The position numbers and the translations under genes are program-made. Source: Microplitis mediator (Eukaryota > Arthropoda > Insecta > Hymenoptera > Braconidae). From it: a stretch of 64,000 nt of DNA. The stretch spans positions 16,079,117 through 16,143,116 of the forward strand of contig NC_079976.1 in assembly GCF_029852145.1 (NCBI RefSeq), written 5' to 3'. The notes beneath the pieces are model-generated. The model was not told where the DNA came from, did not search any database, and worked only from the letters and a program-made list of their open reading frames with translations. Shown here in pieces: positions 36,170-47,095 of the stretch (position 1 is its first letter; each line of letters starts with the position of its first letter).

Positions 36170-36770
36170 TGTTACGTTCCCGTAATATTTTATTGATTAA
36201 ATTAAATTAATTATTTTTAATAAATTAATTTTTTGCAATGTAACGGAAATCGGTTACGATAAGAGAGTCGCCGTGGCTCGCGGGTAGTCAAAACAGATGA
36301 CGATGCATAAGACCCGGGTCACGACGATTCTCTCACAGGGAACCTGAGATGCAGCGTCAACATTTTGTCAACTCTGTTGGCTTTATTATATTTTTATAAT
36401 GACTAAATAGTCAGTCCTTCGAAAGAGCTCATAGAGCTCGAACCTCTGTTCTCCATGTAATTAATAAATTACAATTTATCGTAAATTAATTCAAACTTAT
36501 TTTGGGGTGCCAATTGGCACCCCAATATTTTTACCTACACTATGACCTATCCATTCACCTGCTGCTATAATAAATAAAATGGAGACCGGGTCGGAAAATA
36601 CATTTTAAATCACGAGAATTAAATAAATAAATAATTACAATAAAATAATCGACGACCAGGGCCCACCGGGGGTCTATCGATACTCCAATGAGGCCAAACC
36701 TGAATAAAATTTAATAATTAAAAATTATTTTAATTTTTAATTAGTTTGGGGTGATTCTCAAAACGTAACA
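36170..36770 (+). mobile_element. LTR, 0.6 kb
   Basis: TGTTACGTTCCCG to CTCAAAACGTAACA. It is followed at once by AGTGGTGCTGTGACC-type sequence, which fits the start of an internal region, so 36170-36770 would be the 5' LTR. It contains a perfect 24-bp palindrome centred near 36514 (core GGTGCCAATTGGCACC). Confidence 0.65.
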
Positions 36771-36869
36771 GTGGTGCTGTGACCAGGATCAGTGACCATT
36801 GTTTATAGACAATACAAATAATTAATAAATAATTAAAAATTAATATTGGGAATTATTCAAAACGTAACA
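36771..36869 (+). mobile_element. Internal start and 3' LTR tail of the same element
   Basis: A short internal stretch is followed by TTAAAAATTAATATTGGG and AAAACGTAACA, resembling the LTR tail. AATA flanks the whole (36166-36169 and 36870-36873). This suggests a large internal deletion leaving LTR, primer-site region and LTR end. Confidence 0.45.
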
Positions 36870-37073
36870 AATAATAATAAAATCTGTCATTAAAAATAAA
36901 ATTATTACTTTTTCACCGTAAAGCTCTTATACACTTGACTGAAAGAAATCTAAGGAATTATTCAAATAAAATTATAAATTATTCATGTTCGAGTCACTTC
37001 CATAAAATGTTATAAACTTATGTATATCACGGGTATTTGGAAATAGTAGTCAACTCCAATTAGACCATTGTTG

Positions 37074-37120
37074 ATTTGCGACGTTTCGTCACTAATTTAT
37101 TGTGACTTTATCAAGCTCTG
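37074..37120 (-). ncRNA. Hammerhead-like motif, left PLE copy
   Basis: Inverted copy of the motif at 40705-40760: GAAACG, GTGAC/GTCAC stem and TTGATAA read on the minus strand. The same caveats apply. Confidence 0.4.
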
Positions 37121-37456
37121 GAGAATTGGTTACAATTATTTTATTGAACATTAAAAAGAGTAAAAGTTATAATTAAATATAAGATAAAATAACTAAAAAT
37201 ATGTCTGTACATGTTTACTAACCTCAAACTTGTCTAACTAGTCGTCCGTAAATAAATATATGTACATACATGAAAGTTTTTTAATAACATCGAGACTTTT
37301 ATATAATTGGTAAATTATTTAAAACTCTCAATATTTATAGTTTAGTTCAGCTAATTACAATACAGTTCAAACTTTTCTTTTTATTTCTGTGTAGCGTGTT
37401 TTATTATCTGGAGTTTAACAGTTAACTAAACGTGCTAAGTTTTCCATCAGCTGTTT

Positions 37457-37884
37457 TTTATCATTCATGCAATATAAGTGCTATCTTGGCGCACGCTCTT
37501 TTGTTCGCCAAATAGCTGTTTGCCCATTCAACTGTTTCCACGACATTTGTGTGCGTTAAACGATTATCTGCGTACGACAAGTAAATTTGAGTGCGACAAG
37601 TAAACTTGTCGCACTCAAATTTACTTCTTGTCGCATGCAGATTATCGTTTAACCCACAAAAATGTCGCGGCAACAGTTGAATCAGCAAAAAGCTACTTGG
37701 AGAATAAAACAGCGAGCACTAAGATAGTACTTATATTGCATCAATGATAAAAAAAACTGTGTTCAATTCGTGCGGTGTTGTCGATTACCCACTCGAGCGA
37801 ATGAGCGCACTCACTTCGTTCGTGCGCTCAACTTCGCTCTCGTGGGCAATCGACACCTTACCGCACTAGTTGTACAATATACTA
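37457..37884. mobile_element. Insertion in the left PLE copy: two palindromes
   Basis: This 430-bp block is absent from the right copy (there CAGCTGTTT joins directly to AGTCTCACTG). It holds a 300-bp foldback, from TTTTTTATCATTCATGCAAT to its inverse at 37757 with a central hairpin of ACAAGTAAATTTGAGTGCG. A second palindrome follows at about 37775-37867 (GTGCGGTGTTGTCGATT and its inverse). This makes it younger than the PLE duplication. Confidence 0.75.
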
Positions 37885-38086
37885 TAGTCTCACTGTTTTA
37901 CCCATTGATAATATTCAACTTTAAATATTATTACATTGATTGGTACTTATGACCAATTTGGTCGCAAATTATTACATTTAAATTTAAAAAATCATTACAG
38001 TAAATTATTACATTAACTTATTGTAAATTAGTACATTAACAATTGTGAGAATTACGATAGATGGAAATTATCAACAACTGCATCAG

Positions 38087-38392
38087 TTACGTGATCCCTA
38101 AGATGTCATTATATATTAAACTTAATTTCTGAGTATCTGATCTTAGATTCACTGTTTTATTAGTCCTTATGAAAACCATCTCGCTTAAACACCTTTTTGG
38201 AAGATTTGATTCTCGATCTAAAATTAATGTATCTGCAAACTTGAAATTGTGACCAGTGTCAAAATGATGGGTAGCAAGCGCAGTTTTATTCGTTTTTAAA
38301 ATATTCAAATTCCTGCAATCGTATTGATGTTGTTTAATTCTATCTTTTAATTTTTGTTTTGTTTGCCCAATATATGACCTGTCACAGAACAA
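38087..38392 (-). pseudogene. PLE GIY-YIG endonuclease, left copy
   Basis: It begins CDRSYIGQTKQKLKDRIKQH, the second half of a GIY-YIG motif with its Arg, followed by ATHHFDTGHNFKFADT and a C-terminal Glu in LSEMVFI. It is in a different frame from the RT by one base. In an intact PLE the two form one ORF, so this copy is broken. The nuclease would nick target DNA. Confidence 0.85.
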
Positions 38393-39249
38393 GGTATTTT
38401 ATATATTAGGTTTGATTGTTCTAGCATTGGAATTTTATCCTTCAGTTTAGAGTAAACTGAGTTAACTGTTTTTAAATTATAAAACGCTAACTTGCCATAT
38501 CTTTCTCTTGCAAATTTATCAATTTTATACGAAATATCTTTTATAAAAGGAAACTTGTAGTATCGGATCAAAGGGTTTCTATTTTTTATGTTGTCAGTAC
38601 TATTCCAGTAATTGTTAAGAACTCTATCAATTAATCTCTTTGGGTAATTATTTTCTATGAGTATATTGGCGATGATTTCTTTATTTTTCGCATGGAAATC
38701 TTCATGGCTCAATTTTAGAGCTCTATTTACCATACCTTTAATCATTCCCAGTTTTTGAGACATTGGATGGTTTGACTCATAATTTATTAGTCTACCCGAG
38801 TTAATAGTTTTCCGATACCAGTCAGTTTTTAAAGATCCATTAGGTAATCTATAAATCTTTACATCTAAGAAGTTGATAGTACAATCATTTTCTACCTCTA
38901 TGGTGAATTTGATTCTAGGGTTGACGTTATTGAACATGGATAGAAGATTGTTAACTTCTCCTTTTGGGACACTCATCACACTGTCATCTACATATAATTT
39001 CACTAAGGGTAAATGGTAACTTACATGATTTATGACTGATCTAAAAATATAGTTCATTACAATATCGGCTAGGTCGGGACTCGCAGGGTTACCCATGCTG
39101 GTTCCGTCACATTGTTGGTATAGTTGACCATTAAACGAAAAATAGCTTGAGTCAAAACAGAAATTAACCAACTTCAAAAGTAATTCTTTGTCTTTTAATC
39201 TCATCAATCTTGACCAATTGTTCCATTCTTCATCAATAATTTGTAACAC
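38347..39249 (-). pseudogene. PLE reverse transcriptase, left copy
   Basis: An RT domain of the Penelope type: QQCDGTSMGNPASPDLADIV, then the catalytic YVDDSVMS, then INFLDVKIYR with NGSLKTDWYRK. It is open to 39249 with no N-terminal part, so it is 5'-truncated. It ends after YKIPCSVTG because of a one-base shift into the endonuclease frame (overlap at 38347-38392). PLE RT copies element RNA at the target. Confidence 0.85.
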
Positions 39250-39258
39250 AAAGTATTA

Positions 39259-39908
39259 CATATGTAGATGACAGTGTGATGAGTGTCCCAAAAGGAGAAG
39301 TTAACAATCTTCTATCCATGTTCAATAACGTCAACCCTAGAATCAAATTCACCATAGAGGTAGAAAATGATTGTACTATCAACTTCTTAGATGTAAAGAT
39401 TTATAGATTACCTAATGGATCTTTAAAAACTGACTGGTATCGGAAAACTATTAACTCGGGTAGACTAATAAATTATGAGTCAAACCATCCAATGTCTCAA
39501 AAACTGGGAATGATTAAAGGTATGGTAAATAGAGCTCTAAAATTGAGCCATGAAGATTTCCATGCGAAAAATAAAGAAATCATCGCCAATATACTCATAG
39601 AAAATAATTACCCAAAGAGATTAATTGATAGAGTTCTTAACAACTACTGGAATAGTACTGACAACATAAAAAATAGAAACCCTTTGATCCGATACTACAA
39701 GTTTCCTTTTATAAAAGATATTTCGTATAAAATTGATAAATTTGCAAGAGAAAGATATGGCAAGTTAGCGTTTTATAATTTAAAAACAGTTAACTCAGTT
39801 TACTCTAAACTGAAGGATAAAATTCCAATGCTAGAACAATCAAACCTAATATATAAAATACCTTGTTCTGTGACAGGTCATATATTGGGCAAACAAAACA
39901 AAAATTAA
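39259..39908 (+). pseudogene. PLE reverse transcriptase, right copy (truncated)
   Basis: This copy begins at the catalytic motif YVDDSVMSVPKGEVNN and is then identical at protein level to the left copy through to the same premature end. It lacks everything before the active site. Confidence 0.85.
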
Positions 39909-40168
39909 AAGATAGAATTAAACAACATCAATACGATTGCAGGAATTTGAATATTTTAAAAACGAATAAAACTGCGCTTGCTACCCATCATTTTGACACT
40001 GGTCACAATTTCAAGTTTGCAGATACATTAATTTTAGATCGAGAATCAAATCTTCCAAAAAGGTGTTTAAGCGAGATGGTTTTCATAAGGACTAATAAAA
40101 CAGTGAATCTAAGATCAGATACTCAGAAATTAAGTTTAATATATAATGACATCTTAGGGATCACGTAA
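39863..40168 (+). pseudogene. PLE GIY-YIG endonuclease, right copy
   Basis: Protein-level copy of 38087-38392, with the same one-base frame break from the RT. The shared defect means that it predates the duplication, or that both came from one defective copy. Confidence 0.85.
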
Positions 40169-40704
40169 CTGATGCAGTTGTTGATAATTTCCATCTATCG
40201 TAATTCTCACAATTGTTAATGTACTAATTTACAATAAGTTAATGTAATAATTTACTGTAATGATTTTTTAAATTTAAATGTAATAATTTGCGACCAAATT
40301 GGTCATAAGTACCAATCAATGTAATAATATTTAAAGTTGAATATTATCAATGGGTAAAACAGTGAGACTAAACAGCTGATGGAAAACTTAGCACGTTTAG
40401 TTAACTGTTAAACTCCAGATAATAAAACACGCTACACAGAAATAAAAAGAAAAGTTTGAACTGTATTGTAATTAGCTGAACTAAACTATAAATATTGAGA
40501 GTTTTAAATAATTTACCAATTATATAAAAGTCTCGATGTTATTAAAAAACTTTCATGTATGTACATATATTTATTTACGGACGACTAGTTAGACAAGTTT
40601 GAGGTTAGTAAACATGTACAGACATATTTTTAGTTATTTTATCTTATATGTAATTATAACTTTTACTCTTTTTAATGTTCAATAAAACAATTGTAACCAA
40701 TTCT

Positions 40705-40760
40705 CCAGAGCTTGATAAAGTCACAATAAATTAGTGACGAAACGTCGCAAATCAACAATG
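40705..40760 (+). ncRNA. Hammerhead-ribozyme-like motif of the PLE tail
   Basis: The order is TTGATAA, stem GTCAC, loop, stem GTGAC, then GAAAC. This matches the hammerhead core CUGANGA-stem II-GAAA with two changes in the first block. PLE ends are known to carry hammerhead motifs. The changed core suggests a weak or dead ribozyme. The left copy has the inverse at about 37076-37118. Confidence 0.4.
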
Positions 40761-40855
40761 GTCTAATTGGAGTTGACTACTATTTCCAAATACCCGTGAT
40801 ATACATAAGTTTATTATAAATTATTTTAAAAAATACATGTTTGCAAGATTGAAAA

Positions 40856-42643
40856 TTATAAATTTGTAAAGGATGATTTATGATATTGATAATCAAAGTC
40901 CTGATTAGTAGAGGGTAAAATCACCTCATTAGGAACATTTTTATCGAAATATGACAAAGGAGATTCAGTTCGAGTCGAATCAGATGGATATCCGTTGGTA
41001 TAAAAATTATCGTTATTTCGAGCAATTGAAGAGTGAGGTTTTACGTAATTCATACTTTGTACTGGGTAATAAAAACCTGGATATTGAGTGACAGAAAAAT
41101 CTGATGAACGTTGGTAATTATGTGATGGTTTTGAATGCTGAGGACCACTTGAATGAGATAGTAAATTGATCGAAGATCGGGTCGGATGTTCAGACCACAT
41201 ATCGACATTTTCTAATTAATCTTGACCTTGGGAAATCGCTAATTCTGATTGTTCAGAATCAATATTTGGAGAGATGTATGGTCGAGATTCAGTAGATGAA
41301 GAGTTTATATTCGAGTTTGAGTCTTGAAGTTGGATGTTGAAACTATTCAATACTACATCAATCATTTGTTCCGAGTCCTGAGCCTTACTAGATGTAACTG
41401 AAGTTACGCTGAGTGATTTATTTTTTTTGCTGTTTCTTTTAATCGATGCAATTTTATTTATGTGTTTGATGTATTCTGCTGAGTTAATAGTCTTTACTGA
41501 GCGATTGTTGGCCCATGCTGAAAAAATTTTTTTTAATTAAAAACTTAAATATTTAAACAAAAAAAAAAAAAAAAATTATCAGCCACTGGAAAAAATTTGA
41601 TTGAATATAGCTTACCATAAATCGCATCATACAGTTGAGAATTTATAGGTAATCGATCTGTTCTTGTACTTGTACCTTTAGCACAATAGTGAGATATGTT
41701 ATTACCATAAACCTCTATAAATGCTTCTTTCACCAAAGGCCCTAGGGGTATAAGCATGGTGAATTTGCCCCCGAAAGCTATCGGCTTGAAACTACCGAGG
41801 AGCTACTATCGACCCCCAAAACATATCCCGAGTATAAGTCAATCGATAAAATAGTCTCTGAGAATATTTATTTCATCTGATTTTTACATATTTGGCTTTT
41901 TCTCGAAGACCGATTGGTTTCAAAAGCTGAAACTCTCAGGATCTTAATATCTTATTAGTACCTAAAAATCCCCGCAGTATCAAGCTGATACCTTTCGGGG
42001 GCAAATTCACCATGCTTATACCCCTAGGGCCTTTTCCCAGTCTGAAAAAGTAGAGTTTACAGCATTCTCTGTACGCTTTTCAATGTAAGCTATCGTTGAT
42101 TTAGGGAAATAAATACAATGATCATTCGAAATTCAAGCCGGTAATGAAAAATTACCATGATGATAGATACTAAAAAATCATGGAATATCAAATAAAATCT
42201 TACTTTGCTTGGTCCAGGTTTTAAGAAATCTTGATGGGAAGCCTGAAAGTAAATATTGAAAATTAGTTAATCGCAAAATTTTTATATATTATAGGACTAT
42301 TAATGAAAAAAAATAAAATTTTATTTTACCGAAGTCGTTAAGCTTAAACGGTATTCGGAGTTGTGATGCCATGTATTTTCTTTCTCAGCAGCGGAAATGA
42401 TATTTTTAAATAAATGTAAATCCAGGTTGGAAACTGATGAAGAATAAATAATAATTAATCAAATTGTTTTTCTCAAGAATATGACATTAAAGATCTAAAT
42501 TTATTAATTTATAAATGTATCAATACTTGTATCTGTTGAGTTGGTCGATAATTTTGAGGACCGTTTATTTTTTATAATGTTAGTAATCTCATTCGTGTAA
42601 TCGATACTTGTAATTTTTTCAGTTGATCTTGCCGATACCCATT
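40856..42643 (-). pseudogene. BEN-domain-like gene, six exon pieces
   Basis: Hand-built model on the minus strand: 42643-42527, 42433-42330, 42242-42204, 42075-42032 joined across a MITE to 41737-41616, then 41517-40856. All junctions are GT-AG and every phase agrees. The block LVKEAFIEVYGNNISHYCAKG through LPINSQLYDAIY, continuing after the splice as AWANNRSV, fits the BEN fold, used by chromatin and DNA-binding proteins. The last exon is S/N/Y-rich and has a TAA at 41216-41218 with 114 further open codons. The first exon is not found. A MITE in an exon and a stop argue for a pseudogene. The BEN assignment is moderate. Confidence 0.55.
41738..42031. mobile_element. Small palindromic MITE inside a BEN-gene exon
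   Basis: 294 bp, from GGCCCTAGGGGTATAAGCAT to its inverse ATGCTTATACCCCTAGGGCC. The first 34 bp of each end match (CATGGTGAATTTGCCCCCGAAAG). It lies between AAA and TTT with no obvious duplication. Removing it exactly keeps the exon frame (W-E-N-L-V). The interior has no gene. Confidence 0.8.
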
Positions 42644-42908
42644 CTAATAAAACAAAAGAAAAAAAGTTTGGAAAATCCAAAAGTGCACATCTCAACGCTC
42701 ATTTTATGACAAAAATGATCATTAATTATTAATTAGTTATTCGATATTCAAACATATAAATACTCCGTAAAAGTATTAAAAATAAAATGAAAGGAAAAAT
42801 TCGTTTCAAATTTTCCCGCGAATAGTATTTATTTTTCCGCGACTTAAGCCATGCGTAGCCAAACATTGAACTATTTTTTAATGTATATATATATATATAT
42901 ATATATAT

Positions 42909-43993
42909 TGTAACGAGTTTTTCACCACCGGGGATCTACCGGAGTGAAGTCCGAATACACTTACGATTTTTGGCAACCTTGTTCAAAAATACTTAAGTTG
43001 GGCGCCAGGTGATTTTATAATCACCAAATAAACAATTATCAAAAATGTCGACTCAGGGTGGCGGATCGGGGAAAGGTCAGGCACTTAAGATTACGATAAA
43101 TAATTAATCAGAATTAACACAAAATAATTAGTCGTATATTAAACACAAAATAATTGATCGGTATCACAAAATTATTATCGGTTACAAAAAATATAAATGC
43201 CGTTGTCGGCTTGACTCGATATAAACGAAACTATATAAAAAAAATCGTAGTTGATCGAAACACAATTCAGGTCCTTGCTCAGAGAAAACACAGTCGGTTA
43301 TCGAAAAATAAATAAAATACGTTTATTGTCCGGAGACACACATACAGCGAAAGTATTAACGAAATACTTGACGAATGACGTCAGAGTATTCTTACACGTC
43401 GAGGTGACAAGACTGCTGTTGCGAATGAGACACAGATAATCCGTGATTCTCAGAATTGCTCGATTGAAATAAAATAAAATATAAAATAATATTTTATTTC
43501 GGTAACACGTTAAATTGCACGATCATATAATTTTTACGCGTAATTAATTATTAATTAATAATTATTACACGAACGCGGTTCACTTGTTCACTACTAAATT
43601 CACTAGAACACGTTGTTCAGTTTTCGGGCCGAGGCTTCGGCTTGTTCACTTGTTCACGGAGTCGGTTATTGTCGGTCGAAATTAATTGTCGTGATCAATT
43701 AATTTAACTAGTCGTTGATCAAAACTCGGATTGGTCGTTTTAGTCGTAATTCGCGTTGTTCAAACGTCGGGATCGAAATCCGTCGGAGTCGAATTGTTCA
43801 AATACAAAAAAACGTGGCCGTTTAGTACGGCGTCTATCCCGGATCTCTCGTTTCAATCCATGCGTTGGATCGTTTGCTCGGTCAAAGTCGGAATTTTTCG
43901 TCATAGATGTCACCAAAAGTTGCTCACCGGGTGATGATTTATTATTTCAAATAATTTTTAAACCACGGGTCGATGTCGAATTTTCCTCATGTT

Positions 43994-43996
<3 letters not shown>
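42909..43996. mobile_element. Solo LTR-like element, 1.1 kb
   Basis: TGTAACGAGTTTTTCACC to CCTCATGTTACA, set between AT repeats, so any duplication (ATAT) is uninformative. TG...CA ends and the inverted TGTAAC/GTTACA fit a Gypsy-like LTR. Interior frames (43251, 43731, 43756) lack domains. Confidence 0.55.
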
Positions 43997-44057
<61 letters not shown>

Positions 44058-44060
44058 TAT
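43997..44060. repeat. (AT)n microsatellite
   Basis: AT dinucleotide tract between the LTR and the OTU-bearing element. Confidence 0.95.
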
Positions 44061-45583
44061 AAATTTTTTAATGAATGGTATTTCTGAGCTCTATTCAATC
44101 AATTATGATAGGCTATGACAAAATTCTTTGAAAAATCAACCATGAAGACAAATACAATACCTAGATTTTTAAAAAAATCTACCTAAAACATGTATTCATA
44201 AATATATATATATTTTTGCCGCTATATATTTATCACACATCCACCATATACATTTTTATATATTTTTAACTATAGCTTTTCCATGCGGGCAAAATGATTT
44301 TTCAAAACGGTTGTTTTCATACTTTATAGAAAAAATAGTATTTTTTATTTAAAGTGTCTACTGTCATATAAAAGTGTTCTTATTGATATTTGTCAACTCA
44401 TTTGATCATCAGAATGTAAAAAACATGGGATAGAAGCAATTTAAGCCGAAATGATTGCTTGACCTGGAGAGTGTAACACTACTCAAACGCTTCGCGGAAT
44501 CATTTGCAAGTTAACATAGACAAAATTTATGTTAATTAAGTATACCGAAAGAACTTGAGCTGTTTTGCCATTATATTAATTTTTTTTTTCATTTCTTCAT
44601 ACTCAAGATATTGAACTTCATATAATGACGTCATTTCATAATTTGATTGATGAATATTTTTGTCCCATAGTCCCTGTCGAATATTTTGAATGTTGTTCAT
44701 TACAGTATTATTGTTAGGGCGAGCTACATAAAAATGCACGTTATCGGTGTTCATTATCGTTAATACTTTTGAAGAGTTGACTTCTTTAGGTGCAGAACTA
44801 ATTACACTTAATAATTGAGAACGAATTCCATCCACGAAAATAACAATTAGTTTAATTTTTAAAGCATGGCTTATTGCAATGATAGTACCTTCATTGCCCC
44901 AAAGTGTTTCTGCGGCTACCATTCTAATAAAGTCATTTACCCCTGGATTTTCTAATCGACTTTCTTCTGTATTATCGGTATAAACTTTTACTAGCTCCGT
45001 TCTACAAAATACCTCATAGTATTTTTCATATGTTAATACATGTTGGATAATAACTTTAAGTGCTTCACTAATAGCATAAAGTGAACCTTCATTTCCCCAT
45101 TCTCTTTGTCGGGCCACCATTCGCAAAAGATCATCTATTTCCGGATGTTGAATTTCAGTACCATTGATATTGAGAACAGAGATAGCTCCACGAGTAATTA
45201 ATATATAAAAATTATCTTTATTTTCAATAATAAATCGAATAAAAAAAGTTTGATATGCATGTATTTTTCTTCATGATAGTGAAATATCAATTCAGATAAG
45301 GCTCGGAATAAACAGTTTCCATTAGGTTTTACATTTACTAACAAAAACTTATTATTAAGGATATGATTTCTTTTAGCATCATTAATTGATAAACCTTTCG
45401 TTTGAAGTTCAAAATTTTTTGAAGAGTTTGAATGATTAGATCGATACACCAGCAGTTTTTAGGTAGATTTTTTTAAAAATCTAACTATTGTATTTGTCCT
45501 CATGGTCGATTTTTCAAGGAATTTCGTCATAAACTATCATAATTAGTTGAGTAGAGTTCAAAAATACCATCCGTTAAAAAATT
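44061..45583. mobile_element. Element with long TIRs carrying an OTU gene
   Basis: Termini AAATTTTTTAATGAATGGTA at 44061 and the inverse at 45583. About 120 bp of each end match in inverted orientation (including TTGAAAAATCRACCATGA and AGATTTTTAAAAAAATCTACC). Between them lie about 0.35 kb of AT-rich sequence and an OTU gene on the minus strand. No transposase is present. Target duplication is not visible because of AT flanks. It may be a non-autonomous element related to the OTU-bearing MULE at 3.7 kb, but its termini were not matched there. Confidence 0.7.
44536..45449 (-). pseudogene. OTU-type cysteine protease with an internal duplication
   Basis: The start is at 45449. The nucleophile block is VKPNGNCLFRALSELIF and the C-terminal His block is NVHFYVARPN. 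A one-base shift in a T run near 45240 moves the frame from MHIKLF to IRFIIENKDNFYIL; the frame then stays open to the stop at 44536. The middle OTU segment occurs twice: IDDLLRMVARQREWGNEG with AISEALK, and VNDFIRMVAAETLWGNEG with AISHALK. The residue three before Cys is Asn rather than Asp. It is otherwise complete, about 290 residues. As in other OTU proteins the role would be to remove ubiquitin; the target is unknown. Confidence 0.72.
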
Positions 45584-45606
45584 TATATATGTATGTAAAA
45601 TATATA

Positions 45607-45643
<37 letters not shown>

Positions 45644-46159
45644 GATTTCTACATTTCTGTGACTCGTTATTTTTTTCGCTAATTATTTAGCGGAACAATG
45701 CGTTTTTATCATAGAAAAAAAAATTTTTGATATAAATTTAATTTTTTGGAAGATGCGCCCAAATTTACATTTTGGTGACTTATATATATTTGTATATACA
45801 AGTTGTATACAATTGTATATGAAATATATACAATATTCTATAAGCTTCACCAAAATGTATAAATCATGACAAATTTTATGAATGCGCGCGCATATTTACT
45901 AAATTGATTTAATAACCATTGAAAATCGTTTTTTTTTTTTTTTTGTGATCTATTTATTAAATGATAATATTTAGAGGTCATTATTTACATCAGTTTAATT
46001 ATGACATAAGTTCAAATAACTTGTTAACAATAAATGAATATAATAATGGATATTTTTTTTGCATATAAATATTCTTGAAATTACATTACATTATTTTAGT
46101 CAATTCTTTCTTTAAAAATTGTTACTGCACAAATTTTTAGCTTCCTACGAATAAAATTG
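45584..46159. repeat. AT tract and diverged fluke-type repeat
   Basis: An AT tract at 45600-45637 is followed by sequence related in inverted orientation to the 56-60.6 kb repeats (GTGATTTCTACATTTCTGTGAC; CACCAAAATGTATAAATCATG). No gene. Confidence 0.5.
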
Positions 46160-46176
46160 AAAAGTGTGTGTGTGTG

Positions 46177-46259
<83 letters not shown>

Positions 46260-47095
46260 AGCCTATGTGACCTTCTCATAACTTTTAAGCAAATTGACCG
46301 ATCAACATGGGGTTTGCGGCATTGAAAATAGAGTCGCTTAATTCAGATTCCATAATAATTTAAACTGATTCGGTCAGTATGATTTTGAGAAATTAAATAT
46401 TAAAATTTTTTAAAAATGTTTTTTTAAAGCTTTCTAAGACTACTGTGCCGATCAATTTCAAAATCTAGTCAATAATTTTTTTCACGAACTGCGTCGACTG
46501 CCGCCTATTGAACTGAAGTCGGCTGGTCTGTCCTAGAGATATCGTTGAAAAATTTTTAAAAACTTAATTTTTTAAAATAACTTTCGAATACGTAGTTGGA
46601 TCAATTTTTGAAATATCGTCACATTTCTGGTTTCGAAAAGCAGCGTCGAGCGCCGCAATGCGCGTCAAAATCAATTAATTGGTTTAAAATACATCGCAGT
46701 TCCACAAATGATAAAAAAAGTGTTTTCCCAGAATAACTTCCAGATTTTCAATGGATTGATTTTTGACTAATTATATTCCTTTTTGGCTCCAAAAAACTGC
46801 GTCAAATGATGCAAATCGGATCAAAATCAACGATTCATTTGAATTACATCGTAGTCTAAAATTGCCAAAAAAAGTCTTTTTGAAAAGTAATTCTTAAATT
46901 TTTGAGCTTGAATAGTTCAACAATATATGTTAGCAATATCTTTGAGCTCAGAGAGCTTGAAAGAGAAGCATAATCCATATTTTTGAGCTCAAAAATTTAC
47001 TAAGAAGTATATTTTCGAGTGCCTGAAATTTGAAAATAACGAAAAGTTTCAAAGACGGCCTGCAGGGTCAACCGTTTCTTAGATTTTATTAACTG
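46160..47095 (+). repeat. Dispersed GT-linked repeat, longest copy
   Basis: A (TG)n/(GC)n tract at 46166-46257 leads into the family body with repeated CGATCAATTT-CAAAAT modules, a GCGTCG-x-CTGCCGCCT block and ends near GGCCTGCAGGGTCAACC at 47055-47071. It is more diverged than the copy at 15.6 kb. Confidence 0.75.

Larger units (their letters stand above)
37013..40812. mobile_element. Inverted pair of Penelope-like retroelements
   Basis: Two copies of one Penelope-like element (PLE) lie head to head with their 3' ends outward. The left arm is 37013-38996 (minus) and the right arm 39259-40812 (plus), nearly identical even in the non-coding tails. The left copy extends a further 250 bp into the RT (to 39249); the right copy begins inside the RT just before YVDDS. 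The left arm has an extra insertion at about 37457-37884. PLEs encode RT plus a GIY-YIG nuclease and commonly leave inverted or partial copies. Confidence 0.85.

Noticed and set aside
43731..44118. Frames of 67 and 120 residues within the 42909-43996 LTR
   Set aside because: They end in the AT tract and have no domain; part of the LTR.
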